Assembly (NCBI RefSeq): GCF_014822185.1
Contig: NZ_QVLR01000060.1
Coordinates: 62,001-126,000, forward strand
Reading direction: 5' to 3'
Source: Azoarcus sp. Aa7
GTDB lineage: Bacteria; Pseudomonadota; Gammaproteobacteria; Burkholderiales; Rhodocyclaceae
DNA length: 64,000 bases
The notes under the pieces were generated by a model. That model had not been told where the DNA came from and made no database searches. It was given only the letters and a program-made list of their open reading frames with translations. The position numbers were made by a program, and so were the translations under genes. Every line of letters begins with the position of its first letter. Position 1 is the first letter of the stretch. This document shows positions 8,996 through 17,273 of this stretch, in pieces.

Positions 8996-9478
8996 ATGTA
9001 CAAAAAGCTCGCAATCGCGTCGCTCGCGGCCCTCGTGCTCAGTGCGTGCGTCGTGACGCCCCCGCGTGGCGCTGCGGTGGTCGTCGCGCCGGCGCTGCCG
9101 GCCCTCGTCGAATTCGACGTGGAGCCGTATTACTACTACCGCGGCTATTACTACTACTACGACAACGCCCGCTGGCGCTATTCGAGCTCCCGGTCGGGCC
9201 CCTGGGTGGAGTTGCCCCGCAGTCACTATCCGCGGGAAATCCGTTACAAGGGGCGCAGGGAAGAATGGCGCGGCGACCGTGATCGCGACCGCGACGATCG
9301 GCGCTGGGATCGCGACGATCAGCGCCGCTGGGAACGCGAGCGCGATCGTCGCCGCGACCGCGAGGGCGACCGCGACGGCGACCGCCGGGGCGACGACGAT
9401 GACGATCGCCGGCGCGACCGCCGGGGCGATGACGGTGGCGACCGCCCCTGGTGGGATCGCAACGACGAACGGCGCTGA
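8996..9478 (+). CDS. Outer-membrane-type lipoprotein with Tyr-rich and Arg/Asp repeat tail
   Basis: Lipoprotein of about 160 residues. The signal MYKKLAIASLAALVLSAC contains a lipobox ending in Cys. Asp is not at +2 (the residue is Val), which favours outer-membrane sorting. After a hydrophobic stretch come two Tyr clusters (YYYYRGYYYYY), and the last 75 residues are almost wholly Arg and Asp repeats with some Trp and Gly. I chose the ATG at 8996, seven bases after GGGAG, over the ATG at 8990. The repeat tail is a low-complexity expansion whose length may vary between strains. Function unknown; the early part recalls small YXWV-type surface lipoproteins. Confidence 0.75.
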   Translation: MYKKLAIASLAALVLSACVVTPPRGAAVVVAPALPALVEFDVEPYYYYRGYYYYYDNARWRYSSSRSGPWVELPRSHYPREIRYKGRREEWRGDRDRDRDDRRWDRDDQRRWERERDRRRDREGDRDGDRRGDDDDDRRRDRRGDDGGDRPWWDRNDERR

Positions 9479-9568
9479 TTCGGCCGGGCAGGCCGGTGCA
9501 TTCCGCGCAGCGGTCCGATCTGCCTGCGATCCGGAGCGCCCGCCGGACGGAGCGCCGACGGCGCCGGA

Positions 9569-9952
9569 TCAGATGCGCGAATCCTTGTCGGCCTGCGGAT
9601 TCAGTACGAAGGCGTTTTCCGCCGTCTCTTGATACGTCGTCCCGAAGCCCGCAAGGATTTCCTTCGAGCGTGCGTTCGGGTTACCCCAGCACTGACAGGT
9701 GATCTTGTCGCAGGCGTCGATCAGGGTCGCCAGCGGCACCCTGCCTTTTTCATTGGCAAGATGCGCTTCGAACGCCGCGTCGGTCGCGTAGATCTCGGTC
9801 CACTGGCTCACGCGGGGCGAGGGGTAATCGGCGTGGTAGCAGATCACTCCAGGGTGATCGAGCATCACCTTGCACAGCGCCGCCTGATTGGTGCGGAAGT
9901 CGGCCTCGCGTCCGGCCTTGATGTCCCACTGGATCTTGAGCATGAACGGCAT
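9569..9952 (-). CDS. Antibiotic biosynthesis monooxygenase (ABM) fold protein
   Basis: Protein of 127 residues whose first 90 match the dimeric alpha-beta barrel ABM/quinol monooxygenase fold (MLKIQWDIKAGREADF, WTEIYATDAAFEAHL). A C-terminal extension contains two Cys in ITCQCWG. AAGGAGG lies five bases before the ATG at 9952. No signal peptide. The family covers enzymes acting on quinols, small aromatics or haem; nothing here identifies the substrate. It stands alone, facing the response regulator downstream on the same strand across a 207-bp gap. Confidence 0.6.
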   Translation of the reverse strand: MPFMLKIQWDIKAGREADFRTNQAALCKVMLDHPGVICYHADYPSPRVSQWTEIYATDAAFEAHLANEKGRVPLATLIDACDKITCQCWGNPNARSKEILAGFGTTYQETAENAFVLNPQADKDSRI

Positions 9953-10159
9953 GGGCTCCTCCTTGACTGCCTGATGGATGCACGACGTTGTTAGGCACCG
10001 GCGGCGCGCGGCACGATGCGTGATCGGTGTGAAGGCGGGAACGTCGAACTACATATTAGGTCATGAATACGGGATGCGTGGCCGGGCGCATCGCGTTGCG
10101 CGTGAGGTCAGTGCGCATGCCGCGCGTTTAGGGTCGTTTGGACTACGCGCAGCCCAGGC

Positions 10160-10807
10160 TCAGGCTTCGATCAGGCCGGAACGCACCGCGATCAGCGCCA
10201 GCTCGGCGGCATTGGCGGCGTTTAGCTTCTGCTTGATGTGGTAGAGGTGGGTGCCGACCGTGCTGGGGCTGAGCCTGTGGGTGTCGGCGACCTGGGTCAC
10301 GGAACTGCCTTTCGCCAGTTCGAGGAAGACGGCGAATTCCTTGTCGGTGAGCGCGTCGGCGGGGTCGTTGCTGCCGCCGAACTGCGCGAGCGCGAGCTGC
10401 GGTGCGAGCTCGGGGTCGACGTAGCGTTGGCCGCGCGCGACCTGGGCGACGGCGCGCACCAGTTCCTGCGGCTGGGCGCGCTTCGAGAGGTAGCCGGTGG
10501 CGCCGGAGCGCAATGCGCGCATCGGGATCTGGGAGTCCTCGTGCGCCGACAGCATCAGCACGCGGGCGCCGGGGTGGTGCGCGCGCAGGCGGTCCAGCGC
10601 GCACAGGCCGCCCAGCCCGGGCATGGTCACGTCCATCACCAGGGCGTCGGGCTGGTGCTCGCCGAACGCGGCGATCGCGGCCTCGCCGCTGTCGGCCTCG
10701 GCAACGATGGTGGCGCCGGCGCCTTCGAGCAGCATGCGGAAGCCCATGCGGACGATGGCGTGGTCGTCGGCGAGGACGAGGCGGAGGTTTTCAAGACTGC
10801 TGGCCAT
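10160..10807 (-). CDS. NarL/LuxR-type response regulator
   Basis: Response regulator of 215 residues and partner of the histidine kinase encoded just upstream, which it overlaps by 17 bases. The receiver domain has the acidic pair (LADDHA), the phospho-acceptor Asp in VMDVTMPG, the LSAHED element and the Lys in GYLSKRA. The C-terminal helix-turn-helix (DKEFAVFLELAKGSSVTQVADTHRL split by a short linker, then SPSTVGTHLYHIKQKL) is of the LuxR class. It is the last gene of the operon that starts with the SoxYZ-like carrier, so its targets probably include PQQ-dependent oxidation genes, as for MoxX-type regulators. That target assignment is inference. Confidence 0.88.
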   Translation of the reverse strand: MASSLENLRLVLADDHAIVRMGFRMLLEGAGATIVAEADSGEAAIAAFGEHQPDALVMDVTMPGLGGLCALDRLRAHHPGARVLMLSAHEDSQIPMRALRSGATGYLSKRAQPQELVRAVAQVARGQRYVDPELAPQLALAQFGGSNDPADALTDKEFAVFLELAKGSSVTQVADTHRLSPSTVGTHLYHIKQKLNAANAAELALIAVRSGLIEA

Positions 10808-12176
10808 GGAAGCTTTCCTCGGTGGGAATCTCGGTGGGGATGGGGTGCGGCAGGCGGGCGCTGACGCGCAGGCCGCCGCCGGGGGAGGTGTCGAATTCGA
10901 GTTCGCCGTGCAGCTCGGCGACGCGCTCGCGCATGCCGGTGAGGCCGTAGCGGCCCGGGCGGGTGTCGGAAGGAAGGCCGCGGCCGTTGTCGCACACTTC
11001 GAGCGCGACGGCGTCGGGCTGGAAATCGAGCCGCACTTCGACGTGCGTGGCGCCGGAGTGGCGCGCGACGTTGGTCAGGCTTTCCTGCAGCAGGCGCAGC
11101 ACCGTGAGGCCCAGCGCTTCGCCGGTCGGCGCAGTGGCGGGGGCGGTGCGGCACTCGACCCGGATGTCGGGATGGTGGCCGGACCACAGGCGGCAGTAGT
11201 CGGCGACTGCGCGGTCGAGCTGGCCGGTGTCGGCGCCGGCGGGGCGCAGGCGCTGCAGGATCGTGCGCACGCCGTCCTGCATCTGGCCGGTCATCGCGAG
11301 GATGGCCTGGGCGCTGCCGTGGAGCTGCGGCTGGTCGTCGCAGCGCTGCAGGATGGCGCCGGAGATCGCGCGCACCGCGGTGATGGCCTGGCCGAGTTCG
11401 TCGTGCAGTTCGCGCGCGATCACGCGCCGCTCTTCTTCGAGACGGGCGTGCACGGCGCGCGTGAAGGCCTGGTCCTCTTCGAGGCGCAGGTTGTGCGCGC
11501 GGGTGTCGTCCAGCGTGTCGGCGAGGCGGTTGTAGCTGGCGGCGACGCGGTCGAGTTCGGCGACGCGGTAGGCGGGCAGGCGCACGTCGAAGCGGCCGTC
11601 GGCGCCACGGGCGAGGGCGGCGTCGATCTGTGCGAGCGGCGCGAGTGCGCGGTGCAGCGCGAAGCGGGCAGCGAGCGCGACGACCAGCAGCAGTGCGAGG
11701 GCGGTGCCGAGGCCGGCAGTGAGGTCGTCCCAGGCATCGAGCACGGCGCGCGAGGCGTCGGGGCGCAGCACGATCTGGCGGTCGCCGGCGTCGAAGTGGC
11801 GCACCGGCAGCGCGGGCGTCATGCGTTCGGCGAACCAGTCGGGGGCGAAGCGGCCGGGCTTGTAGGTGGATTCGGGTGACACGTAGAGAGGGGCGCCGTC
11901 GGGGGCGTGCACCTCCAGCTGGTTCGCGCGCAGGCGCCCGACCGCGCGCAGGTGCGCCATCAGGCGTTCGGGGCCGTCGGCGCGGTCGCGCAGGGTTTCG
12001 GAGACGAGCACGGCGACCCATTGCTGCGCGACGTGGCTCGCGGCGAGCACTTCCTCGTGGATCGACTTGCGCGTCTCGCGCACCCACCAGCCGGCGCCGA
12101 CGAGCAGGAGCAGCGCAAGCGTGGCGGCGAGCACGAGGCCGACGCGGGTGCCGAGGGTGTTCGATCTAGCGCGCAT
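10791..12176 (-). CDS. MoxY-like membrane sensor histidine kinase
   Basis: Histidine kinase of 461 residues. A transmembrane helix near residues 12-30 and another near 155-175 flank a periplasmic sensor of the LapD/MoxY N-terminal type. A HAMP segment follows, then a HisKA_3 dimerisation helix with the phospho-acceptor His in ARELHDELGQ, and a HATPase domain with CDNGRGLPSD and GLTGMRERV. The start overlaps the end of the metallo-hydrolase gene by 11 bases and its end overlaps the response regulator gene, indicating translational coupling. Known relatives (MoxY, ErcS/ExaD types) control methanol or ethanol oxidation genes. The signal sensed is unknown. Confidence 0.88.
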   Translation of the reverse strand: MRARSNTLGTRVGLVLAATLALLLLVGAGWWVRETRKSIHEEVLAASHVAQQWVAVLVSETLRDRADGPERLMAHLRAVGRLRANQLEVHAPDGAPLYVSPESTYKPGRFAPDWFAERMTPALPVRHFDAGDRQIVLRPDASRAVLDAWDDLTAGLGTALALLLVVALAARFALHRALAPLAQIDAALARGADGRFDVRLPAYRVAELDRVAASYNRLADTLDDTRAHNLRLEEDQAFTRAVHARLEEERRVIARELHDELGQAITAVRAISGAILQRCDDQPQLHGSAQAILAMTGQMQDGVRTILQRLRPAGADTGQLDRAVADYCRLWSGHHPDIRVECRTAPATAPTGEALGLTVLRLLQESLTNVARHSGATHVEVRLDFQPDAVALEVCDNGRGLPSDTRPGRYGLTGMRERVAELHGELEFDTSPGGGLRVSARLPHPIPTEIPTEESFHGQQS

Positions 12177-13152
12177 GGGTTTTCTCCAGTACGGCCTGTT
12201 CCGCGGCCGGATAGAGGTGCACGACCGAGCGGCGGTATTCGCGCTCGACCTCCGCGAGGCCGCGGAACTGCGGCGGGATCGTGCGGGCGAGCATCTCGGT
12301 CATGTCGAGGCCGGACTCGGCGCCGTCGCGCATCGCGCCGGCCAGCCATTCGAGGTAGCCGCGCGTCTGGCGGATAGGCGTGTCGTCGGCCGACGGGGCG
12401 CCGTGGCCGGGCACCCACAGCTTCGCGGGGAGCGCTGCGAGGCGGTTCAATGCGGCGAGCCAGTGCGCGAGGTTCGCGTGCGGCGTCGTCGCGGCGCGGT
12501 CGTGGAAGAGCAGGTCGCCCGCGAAGACGGTGCCGGTCGCGTGGTCGATCACGACGACGTCGGCCGGGGTGTGGCCGTCGAGCGCGACGATCTCGATGTC
12601 GCGCCCGCCGATGCTGCGCCGCCCGGGCGCGAGCGCCCGGGCGGGCGTCACGCGCTCGGTGCCCTTCATCCAGTCGCCGGACATGCGGTAGAGGTTGTCG
12701 TTGAAGGCCTCGCCGTCCTTCTGGATGCCGCGCAGGGTCTCGGGCAGCGCGGCGAGGGTGGCGGCGGGGAAGGCCTGGTTGCCGAGGAAGTGGTCCGGGT
12801 GGTGGTGGGTGTTGATCGTCAGCACCACCGGCAGCGGGGTCACGCGCCGGATCGCTGCGAGCATCTGCTCGCCGTAGCGGCGCGAGGGGCCGGTGTCGAT
12901 GACGACGACGCCGGCCGTGCCGATGAGGAAGCCGGTGTTGACGATGTTGCCGCCGTTGGCGGGCGTGAAGTCTTCGCGCAGGCCGACGAAGACGTGCACG
13001 CCGGGCGCGATTTCGCGCGGGGCCAGGCGGTAGTCGAAGCGCGCCGCGTCGGGGGGAGTGGCGGCAAGGGGAGCCGCGGCGGTCGACGTCAGCGCGGGCG
13101 TCAGTGCGAGCCCGAGGACCAGCAGCGCGAGCGGCAGGGCGGGCGTCCTCAT
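12166..13152 (-). CDS. Quinoprotein relay system zinc metallohydrolase (SoxH-like)
   Basis: Exported metallo-beta-lactamase-fold protein of 328 residues. The signal peptide covers about the first 26 residues. The zinc-binding motif HHHPDH is intact in INTHHHPDHFLGN; other ligands are in LDGHTPADV, FAGDLLFHD and PGHGAPS. Proteins of this SoxH-related group are repeatedly found beside PQQ dehydrogenases and a SoxYZ fusion, as here, and are named quinoprotein relay system hydrolases in protein families; their reaction is not established. The ATG at 13152 overlaps the stop of the SoxYZ-like gene as ATGA, so the two are translationally coupled. Confidence 0.85.
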   Translation of the reverse strand: MRTPALPLALLVLGLALTPALTSTAAAPLAATPPDAARFDYRLAPREIAPGVHVFVGLREDFTPANGGNIVNTGFLIGTAGVVVIDTGPSRRYGEQMLAAIRRVTPLPVVLTINTHHHPDHFLGNQAFPAATLAALPETLRGIQKDGEAFNDNLYRMSGDWMKGTERVTPARALAPGRRSIGGRDIEIVALDGHTPADVVVIDHATGTVFAGDLLFHDRAATTPHANLAHWLAALNRLAALPAKLWVPGHGAPSADDTPIRQTRGYLEWLAGAMRDGAESGLDMTEMLARTIPPQFRGLAEVEREYRRSVVHLYPAAEQAVLEKTHAR

Positions 13153-13940
13153 TGCGTCACCCAGGCGTCGATGCGGTTGCCGTTGTTGTCGCGGCCGCGT
13201 GCATGGATGCGCGTTCCGGCCGCAGCGTCGGCGGGCAGGTCGATGGTGAACAGCGGGTTCTCGGAAACCGGTTCGTAGGCCCGGATGCGCATCAGTTCGG
13301 CGCCGGATTCGTCGGCGAGGCTCAGTTCCTCGATGTGGAATACCGGGATGCCGGGGGCGAGACCGGTGTCCATCGGGTGGATCACGCGCATGCGCAGGCG
13401 CTCGCCGCCATCGCTGCGCGGGAAGATCCGGCCGCTGACCTGGTTCAGGCGCTCCTGCCACTCGGGCGAGCCCGATCCGGTCGACGGCGCCGTGCAGCCG
13501 CCGCCGGTCGCCGTGATCCACACGCCGCCCACGTGCCACACGCCGTCGGCGGTGCGGGCGGCCGCGCGCACCGGCGAGGACTGCTGCAGCTTGAGGCGGA
13601 AGGCGAGGGCGGGGCGTGCCTTCTTCGCCTGGAAGCGCAGCACCGGGAGGATGGGATTGAAGTCGGCGAAGACGAGCACTTCCTCGACGTCGGGCAGTTC
13701 GCCCGCATCGACGGAGACCGGGACGTTGAGCGAATCCTCGGCGATCAGTGGCGCCACGACTTTCACGCGCGCATCGAACACCACGCGGGCGTCGGGGAAG
13801 AAGGTCTTCAGCATGTCGCCCCAGCGCGCCGAGTCGAGCGGATCCGCGCTGGCGGCTGCGGCAGCAGGGGGGGCGGCCGGCGCCTCCGTGAGGGGGCACA
13901 GCCAAAGCATCGCCAGCACGATCAGGGTCGAACTGCGCAT
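13149..13940 (-). CDS. Quinoprotein-associated SoxYZ-like fused carrier
   Basis: Exported protein of 263 residues resembling SoxY fused to SoxZ. A signal peptide occupies about residues 1-22. Residues about 35-155 are SoxY-like and end in ATGGGCTAPS, where Cys149 corresponds to the sulfur-carrying Cys of SoxY, here followed by a longer tail instead of terminal GlyGly. Residues about 165-263 are SoxZ-like (VIHPMDTG, YEPVSENPLFTID). GGAGGAG precedes the ATG at 13940, and a sigma-54-type promoter lies 58 bases upstream. No thiosulfate-oxidising sox genes are nearby, so the carried group is probably linked to the PQQ dehydrogenase encoded on the other strand. That is inference from repeated co-occurrence. 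Confidence 0.85.
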   Translation of the reverse strand: MRSSTLIVLAMLWLCPLTEAPAAPPAAAAASADPLDSARWGDMLKTFFPDARVVFDARVKVVAPLIAEDSLNVPVSVDAGELPDVEEVLVFADFNPILPVLRFQAKKARPALAFRLKLQQSSPVRAAARTADGVWHVGGVWITATGGGCTAPSTGSGSPEWQERLNQVSGRIFPRSDGGERLRMRVIHPMDTGLAPGIPVFHIEELSLADESGAELMRIRAYEPVSENPLFTIDLPADAAAGTRIHARGRDNNGNRIDAWVTQ

Positions 13941-13997
13941 CGGGTCTCCTCCGCGGGGCGGTCGATGCCGCCCTCCTTGTTTGTGCACCGATTCGAG

Positions 13998-14012
13998 CAA
14001 GGGGTGTGCCAC
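13998..14012 (-). promoter_or_regulatory. Sigma-54 promoter of the SoxYZ-like operon
   Basis: On the minus strand the bases read TGGCACACCCCTTGC, which fits the -24/-12 consensus TGGCAC-N5-TTGC exactly. The first gene starts 58 bases downstream. It fires away from the dehydrogenase promoter at 14185, with the paired operator element between the two. Confidence 0.75.
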
Positions 14013-14052
14013 GCGGTGGAGCAGGGCATCTGTGCAGGCTGCGGGGTGCAGT

Positions 14053-14088
14053 TGCTCCAAAACGGAACAGGTGCTGTCAATCAGAGCA
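14053..14088. promoter_or_regulatory. Tandem-dyad activator site between divergent sigma-54 promoters
   Basis: Two 17-bp dyads separated by 2 bp: TGCTCC-AAAAC-GGAACA at 14053-14069 and the weaker TGCTGT-CAATC-AGAGCA at 14072-14088. The first 17 bp recur exactly at 56053-56069. The site lies 97 bp before the dehydrogenase promoter and 41 bp from the opposing SoxYZ promoter. This placement suits an enhancer for a sigma-54 activator. Confidence 0.65.
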
Positions 14089-14184
14089 ATGAAAATCGCT
14101 AGATGTCTCCATATCGCCTTGAAAAACTCGTTCCTTGGGCCATGTTTCAGGAACCGGAAAGGATTTTCGGCGGCCGCGGCCCGG

Positions 14185-14199
14185 TGGCACGCCCTTTGC
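14185..14199 (+). promoter_or_regulatory. Sigma-54 promoter of the PQQ alcohol dehydrogenase
   Basis: TGGCACG-CCCT-TTGC, a full match to the -24/-12 consensus, 81 bases before the start codon. It is the best sigma-54 promoter in the window. Confidence 0.8.
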
Positions 14200-14279
14200 G
14201 AATCCTGTAGTCGAATCCGGTCGCCCGGTCAGGGAGGCGGTTTCCAACAATACGACGAGATTCGAAAAGGAGGATTCAA

Positions 14280-16076
14280 ATGGAGCAGATCCGGAAACGC
14301 GCAGGCTGGTCCGTCGCGGTGTCCGTCCTCGCGCTGTCCCTCGCAGGCATGGGGAGCGTGCAGGCCAAGGAGGTGACCAACGCGGACATCCTCGCGGACG
14401 GCACCAGCAACACCTCGCAGGTCGTCACCCACGGCCTCGGCACCAAGGGTCAGCGTTTCAGCCCGCTGGCGAAGGTCAACCCCCAGACGGTGAAGAACCT
14501 CGTGCCGGTGTGGTCGTTCTCGTTCGGCGGCGAGAAGCAGCGCGGCCAGCAGTCGCAGCCGATCGTGTTCGACGGCAAGATGTACGTGACCGCCTCCTAC
14601 AGTCGCATCTTCGCGCTCGACGTGAAGACCGGCGAGAAGTTGTGGAAGTACGAACACCGCCTGCCCGACGGCATCATGCCCTGCTGTGACGTGATCAACC
14701 GCGGTGCCGCGATCTACGGCAACCTGGTGATCTTCGGCACGCTCGACGCGCAGCTCGTCGCGCTGGACAAGGACACCGGCAAGGTCGTGTGGAAGGAGAA
14801 GATCGAGGACTACAAGGCGGGCTATTCCTTCACCGCCGCGCCCCAGATCGTCAAGGGCATGCTCATCACCGGCAACTCCGGCGGCGAGTTCGGCATCGTC
14901 GGGCGCGTGGATGCGCGCGATCCGAAGACCGGCAAGCTGATCTGGACGCGTCCGGTGGTCGAAGGCCACATGGGCTTCAAGTACGACAAGGACGGCAACC
15001 AGGTCGAGAACGGCATCTCCGGCACGACCAATGCCACCTGGCCGGGCGACCTGTGGAAGACCGGCGGCGCGGCACCGTGGCTGTCGGCCTACTACGATCC
15101 GGACGTGAACCTGATCTTCATCGGCACCGGCAACCCGGCGCCGTGGAACAGCTGGCTGCGTCCGGGCGACAACCTGTACTCGTCCTCGACCGTCGCGATC
15201 GATCCCGACACCGGCAAGATCGTGTGGCACTACCAGACCACGCCGCACGACGGCTGGGACTACGACGGCGTGAACGAATTCGTGTCCTTCGAGTACAAGG
15301 ATCCGAAGTCCGGCAAGATGGTCAAGGCGGGCGGCAAGGCGGACCGCAACGGTTTCTTCTTCGTCAATGACCGCACCAACGGCAAGCTGCTCAACGCCTT
15401 CCCGTTCGTGAAGCAGATCGACTGGGCCAAGGGCATCGACATGAACACCGGCCGTCCGATCTACAACGACGCCAAGCGCCCGGGCAATCCCTTCACCGAA
15501 GGCGGCGGCGACGGCAAGAAGGGCGAGGTGGTGCTGAACGCCCCGTCCTTCCTCGGCGGCAAGAACCAGATGCCGATGGCGTTCAGCCCGAAGACCGGCT
15601 ACTTCTACGTGCCGGCCAACGAGTGGGCGATGGACATCTGGAACGAGCCGGTGTCGTACAAGCGTGGCGCGGCCTACCTCGGCGCGGGCTTCACGATCAA
15701 GCCGCTCAACGAGGATTACATCGGCGCGCTGCGCGCGGTCGATCCGGTCAGCGGCAAGATCGTGTGGGAGGTGAAGAACAACGCGCCGCTGTGGGGCGGT
15801 GTGCTCGCCACCGGTGGCAACCTGGTGTTCTACGGCACCCCCGAGGGCTACCTGAAGGCGATCGACGCGACCAACGGCAAGGAAGTGTGGAAGTTCCAGA
15901 CCGGCTCCGGAATCATCGCGCCCCCGATCACCTGGGAAGACAACGGCGAGCAGTACGTCGCCGTGGTGTCCGGCTGGGGTGGTGCGGTGCCGCTGTGGGG
16001 CGGCGATGTCGCCAAGCGCGTGAACTTCCTCGAGCAGGGCGGTTCCGTGTGGGTGTTCAAGCTGCACAAACCCTGA
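14280..16076 (+). CDS. pedH: PQQ alcohol dehydrogenase, lanthanide-type (ExaF/PedH-like)
   Basis: Periplasmic quinoprotein of 598 residues oxidising alcohols to aldehydes and passing electrons to cytochrome c. A signal peptide ends near VQAKEV. The eight-bladed propeller shows repeated W-type motifs; the disulfide ring Cys135-Cys136 (MPCCDV) is present. Metal ligands are Glu in NSGGEFG, Asn in GTGNPAPWN and the catalytic Asp327 in HDGWDYDG. The residue two positions on is Asp329; calcium enzymes have Ala or Ser there, and known lanthanide enzymes (XoxF, ExaF, PedH) have Asp. Overall sequence is closer to the ExaA/ExaF ethanol dehydrogenases than to XoxF. AAAGGAGG precedes the ATG. No cytochrome domain is fused, so it depends on a separate one, perhaps that at 57000-57461. 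Confidence 0.93.
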   Translation: MEQIRKRAGWSVAVSVLALSLAGMGSVQAKEVTNADILADGTSNTSQVVTHGLGTKGQRFSPLAKVNPQTVKNLVPVWSFSFGGEKQRGQQSQPIVFDGKMYVTASYSRIFALDVKTGEKLWKYEHRLPDGIMPCCDVINRGAAIYGNLVIFGTLDAQLVALDKDTGKVVWKEKIEDYKAGYSFTAAPQIVKGMLITGNSGGEFGIVGRVDARDPKTGKLIWTRPVVEGHMGFKYDKDGNQVENGISGTTNATWPGDLWKTGGAAPWLSAYYDPDVNLIFIGTGNPAPWNSWLRPGDNLYSSSTVAIDPDTGKIVWHYQTTPHDGWDYDGVNEFVSFEYKDPKSGKMVKAGGKADRNGFFFVNDRTNGKLLNAFPFVKQIDWAKGIDMNTGRPIYNDAKRPGNPFTEGGGDGKKGEVVLNAPSFLGGKNQMPMAFSPKTGYFYVPANEWAMDIWNEPVSYKRGAAYLGAGFTIKPLNEDYIGALRAVDPVSGKIVWEVKNNAPLWGGVLATGGNLVFYGTPEGYLKAIDATNGKEVWKFQTGSGIIAPPITWEDNGEQYVAVVSGWGGAVPLWGGDVAKRVNFLEQGGSVWVFKLHKP

Positions 16077-16369
16077 GAGGCCACGAATAAATCTACTGCG
16101 CGACCCGATTTCGTCCCTGCGATGCTCACCGTACCACTTGTACGGCTGCGCTTCTCGGAACGAACTCGGGCCGCTCGCTACGATTTCTTCGTAACCTCTG
16201 ATTCGAGGGAAAGGCGGCTGGAGTCCAGCCGCGCCCGTCGCCCCGGTTCGCCGGGGTGGCCGGCTGAGCCTGCCTGGGCCTGCCAAATGGCGCCCGGGCG
16301 GGTTCAGCCGGCCATCTCGCCAACGCTTCAACTTCCGATTTTCCGCATCTCGCCAGAGAGGATCCGCAC
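16077..16369. other. Non-coding gap with three perfect inverted repeats
   Basis: No convincing gene. Three inverted repeats are visible: CCGTAC-N5-GTACGG at 16129-16145; an 8-bp stem with 3-base loop at 16214-16232 (GCGGCTGG/CCAGCCGC); and CCCCGG-TTCG-CCGGGG at 16241-16256, which would form a stable UUCG-type hairpin in RNA. They may end transcription after the dehydrogenase, but no T run follows. Confidence 0.4.
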
Positions 16370-17224
16370 GTGAAACGTCTCCCCCTGAAGTCGCTCGCTG
16401 CCGCGACCCTGCTTGCCCTCGCCGCGCAGTCCGCCACGGCCGTGGACCGCAGCACCCCGCGCGAAGCCCGCACGCTGTTCGACCAGGCGGTCAAGTACAT
16501 GGAAGCGAACGGCCCCGACCGCGCCTTCGCCGCCTTCAACGACCGTAGCGGCCAGTTCGTGCGCAAGGACCTGTACGTGTTCGTGATCGACGACAAGGGC
16601 GTCTACCAGGCGAGCGGCGCCGCACCCGAAGCGCTCGTCGGCCTGACCGTGCTGAACACCACCGATGCCGCCGGCAACCCGCTGTTCCGCGAGATGATCG
16701 ACAGCACGCGCGTCACGCCCGAGGCGACGGTGCGCTACATGTGGCTCAACCGCGTGACCAACAAGGTCGAGCCCAAGGTGAGTTACGTGCGCAAGATCGG
16801 CGGCTACGTGCTGGGCGTCGGCTACTCGGCTCCGCGTGCGAGCGCCGACGACGCCCGCGCGATGCTCGACCGCGCCGTCGCACTGGCGCGCAGCGAGGGC
16901 CATGCGAAGGCTGCCGCCGCGTTCAACGACCGCCGCGGCAGCTTCGTGAAGGACGACCTCTACGTGTTCATGGTGAACCTCGACAGCGGCAGGTTCGAGG
17001 CGATGGGCATGAATCCCGCTCTGTCGGACACCGATGCGAGCGGTCTCGCGGACGCCGAAGGCCACAAGATCGTCGCCGAAATGATCGAGAAGCTGAAGTC
17101 GGCCGATGCGGCCACCGTGGACTACGTGTGGCGCAACCCGGTGACCAATCGCGTCGAGAAGAAGCGCTCCTACGTGCGGCGCGAGAGCGGCTCGCTGATC
17201 GGCGTCGGCCACTACGTGGAGTAA
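16370..17224 (+). CDS. Periplasmic double Cache-domain protein
   Basis: Exported protein of 284 residues starting with GTG, preceded by AGAGAGGA. The signal peptide ends near ATAVDR. Two similar single-Cache (Cache_2-like) modules follow: each has an FNDRxGxFVKDDLYVFM-type segment (residues about 58-75 and about 185-200), a NPVTNRVEKKxSYVRR-type segment and a GYxxGVG/GVGHYV ending. There is no transmembrane or signalling domain, so it is a free ligand-binding protein rather than a receptor. It follows the PQQ dehydrogenase by 293 bases. A role in sensing or binding a small organic acid is possible but not shown. Confidence 0.8.
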   Translation: MKRLPLKSLAAATLLALAAQSATAVDRSTPREARTLFDQAVKYMEANGPDRAFAAFNDRSGQFVRKDLYVFVIDDKGVYQASGAAPEALVGLTVLNTTDAAGNPLFREMIDSTRVTPEATVRYMWLNRVTNKVEPKVSYVRKIGGYVLGVGYSAPRASADDARAMLDRAVALARSEGHAKAAAAFNDRRGSFVKDDLYVFMVNLDSGRFEAMGMNPALSDTDASGLADAEGHKIVAEMIEKLKSADAATVDYVWRNPVTNRVEKKRSYVRRESGSLIGVGHYVE

Positions 17225-17273
17225 GGCGCGGAAACATCGGGCGCCGGCAGTTGCGGCGCCGGGGGCGGGGAAA

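Noticed and set aside
9236-9475. Possible CRISPR or tandem-repeat array
   Set aside because: The repetition follows codons for Arg and Asp within an open frame and has no spacer pattern.
10497-11879. Plus-strand open frame of 460 codons
   Set aside because: It lies opposite the response regulator and histidine kinase genes, which show all expected motifs.
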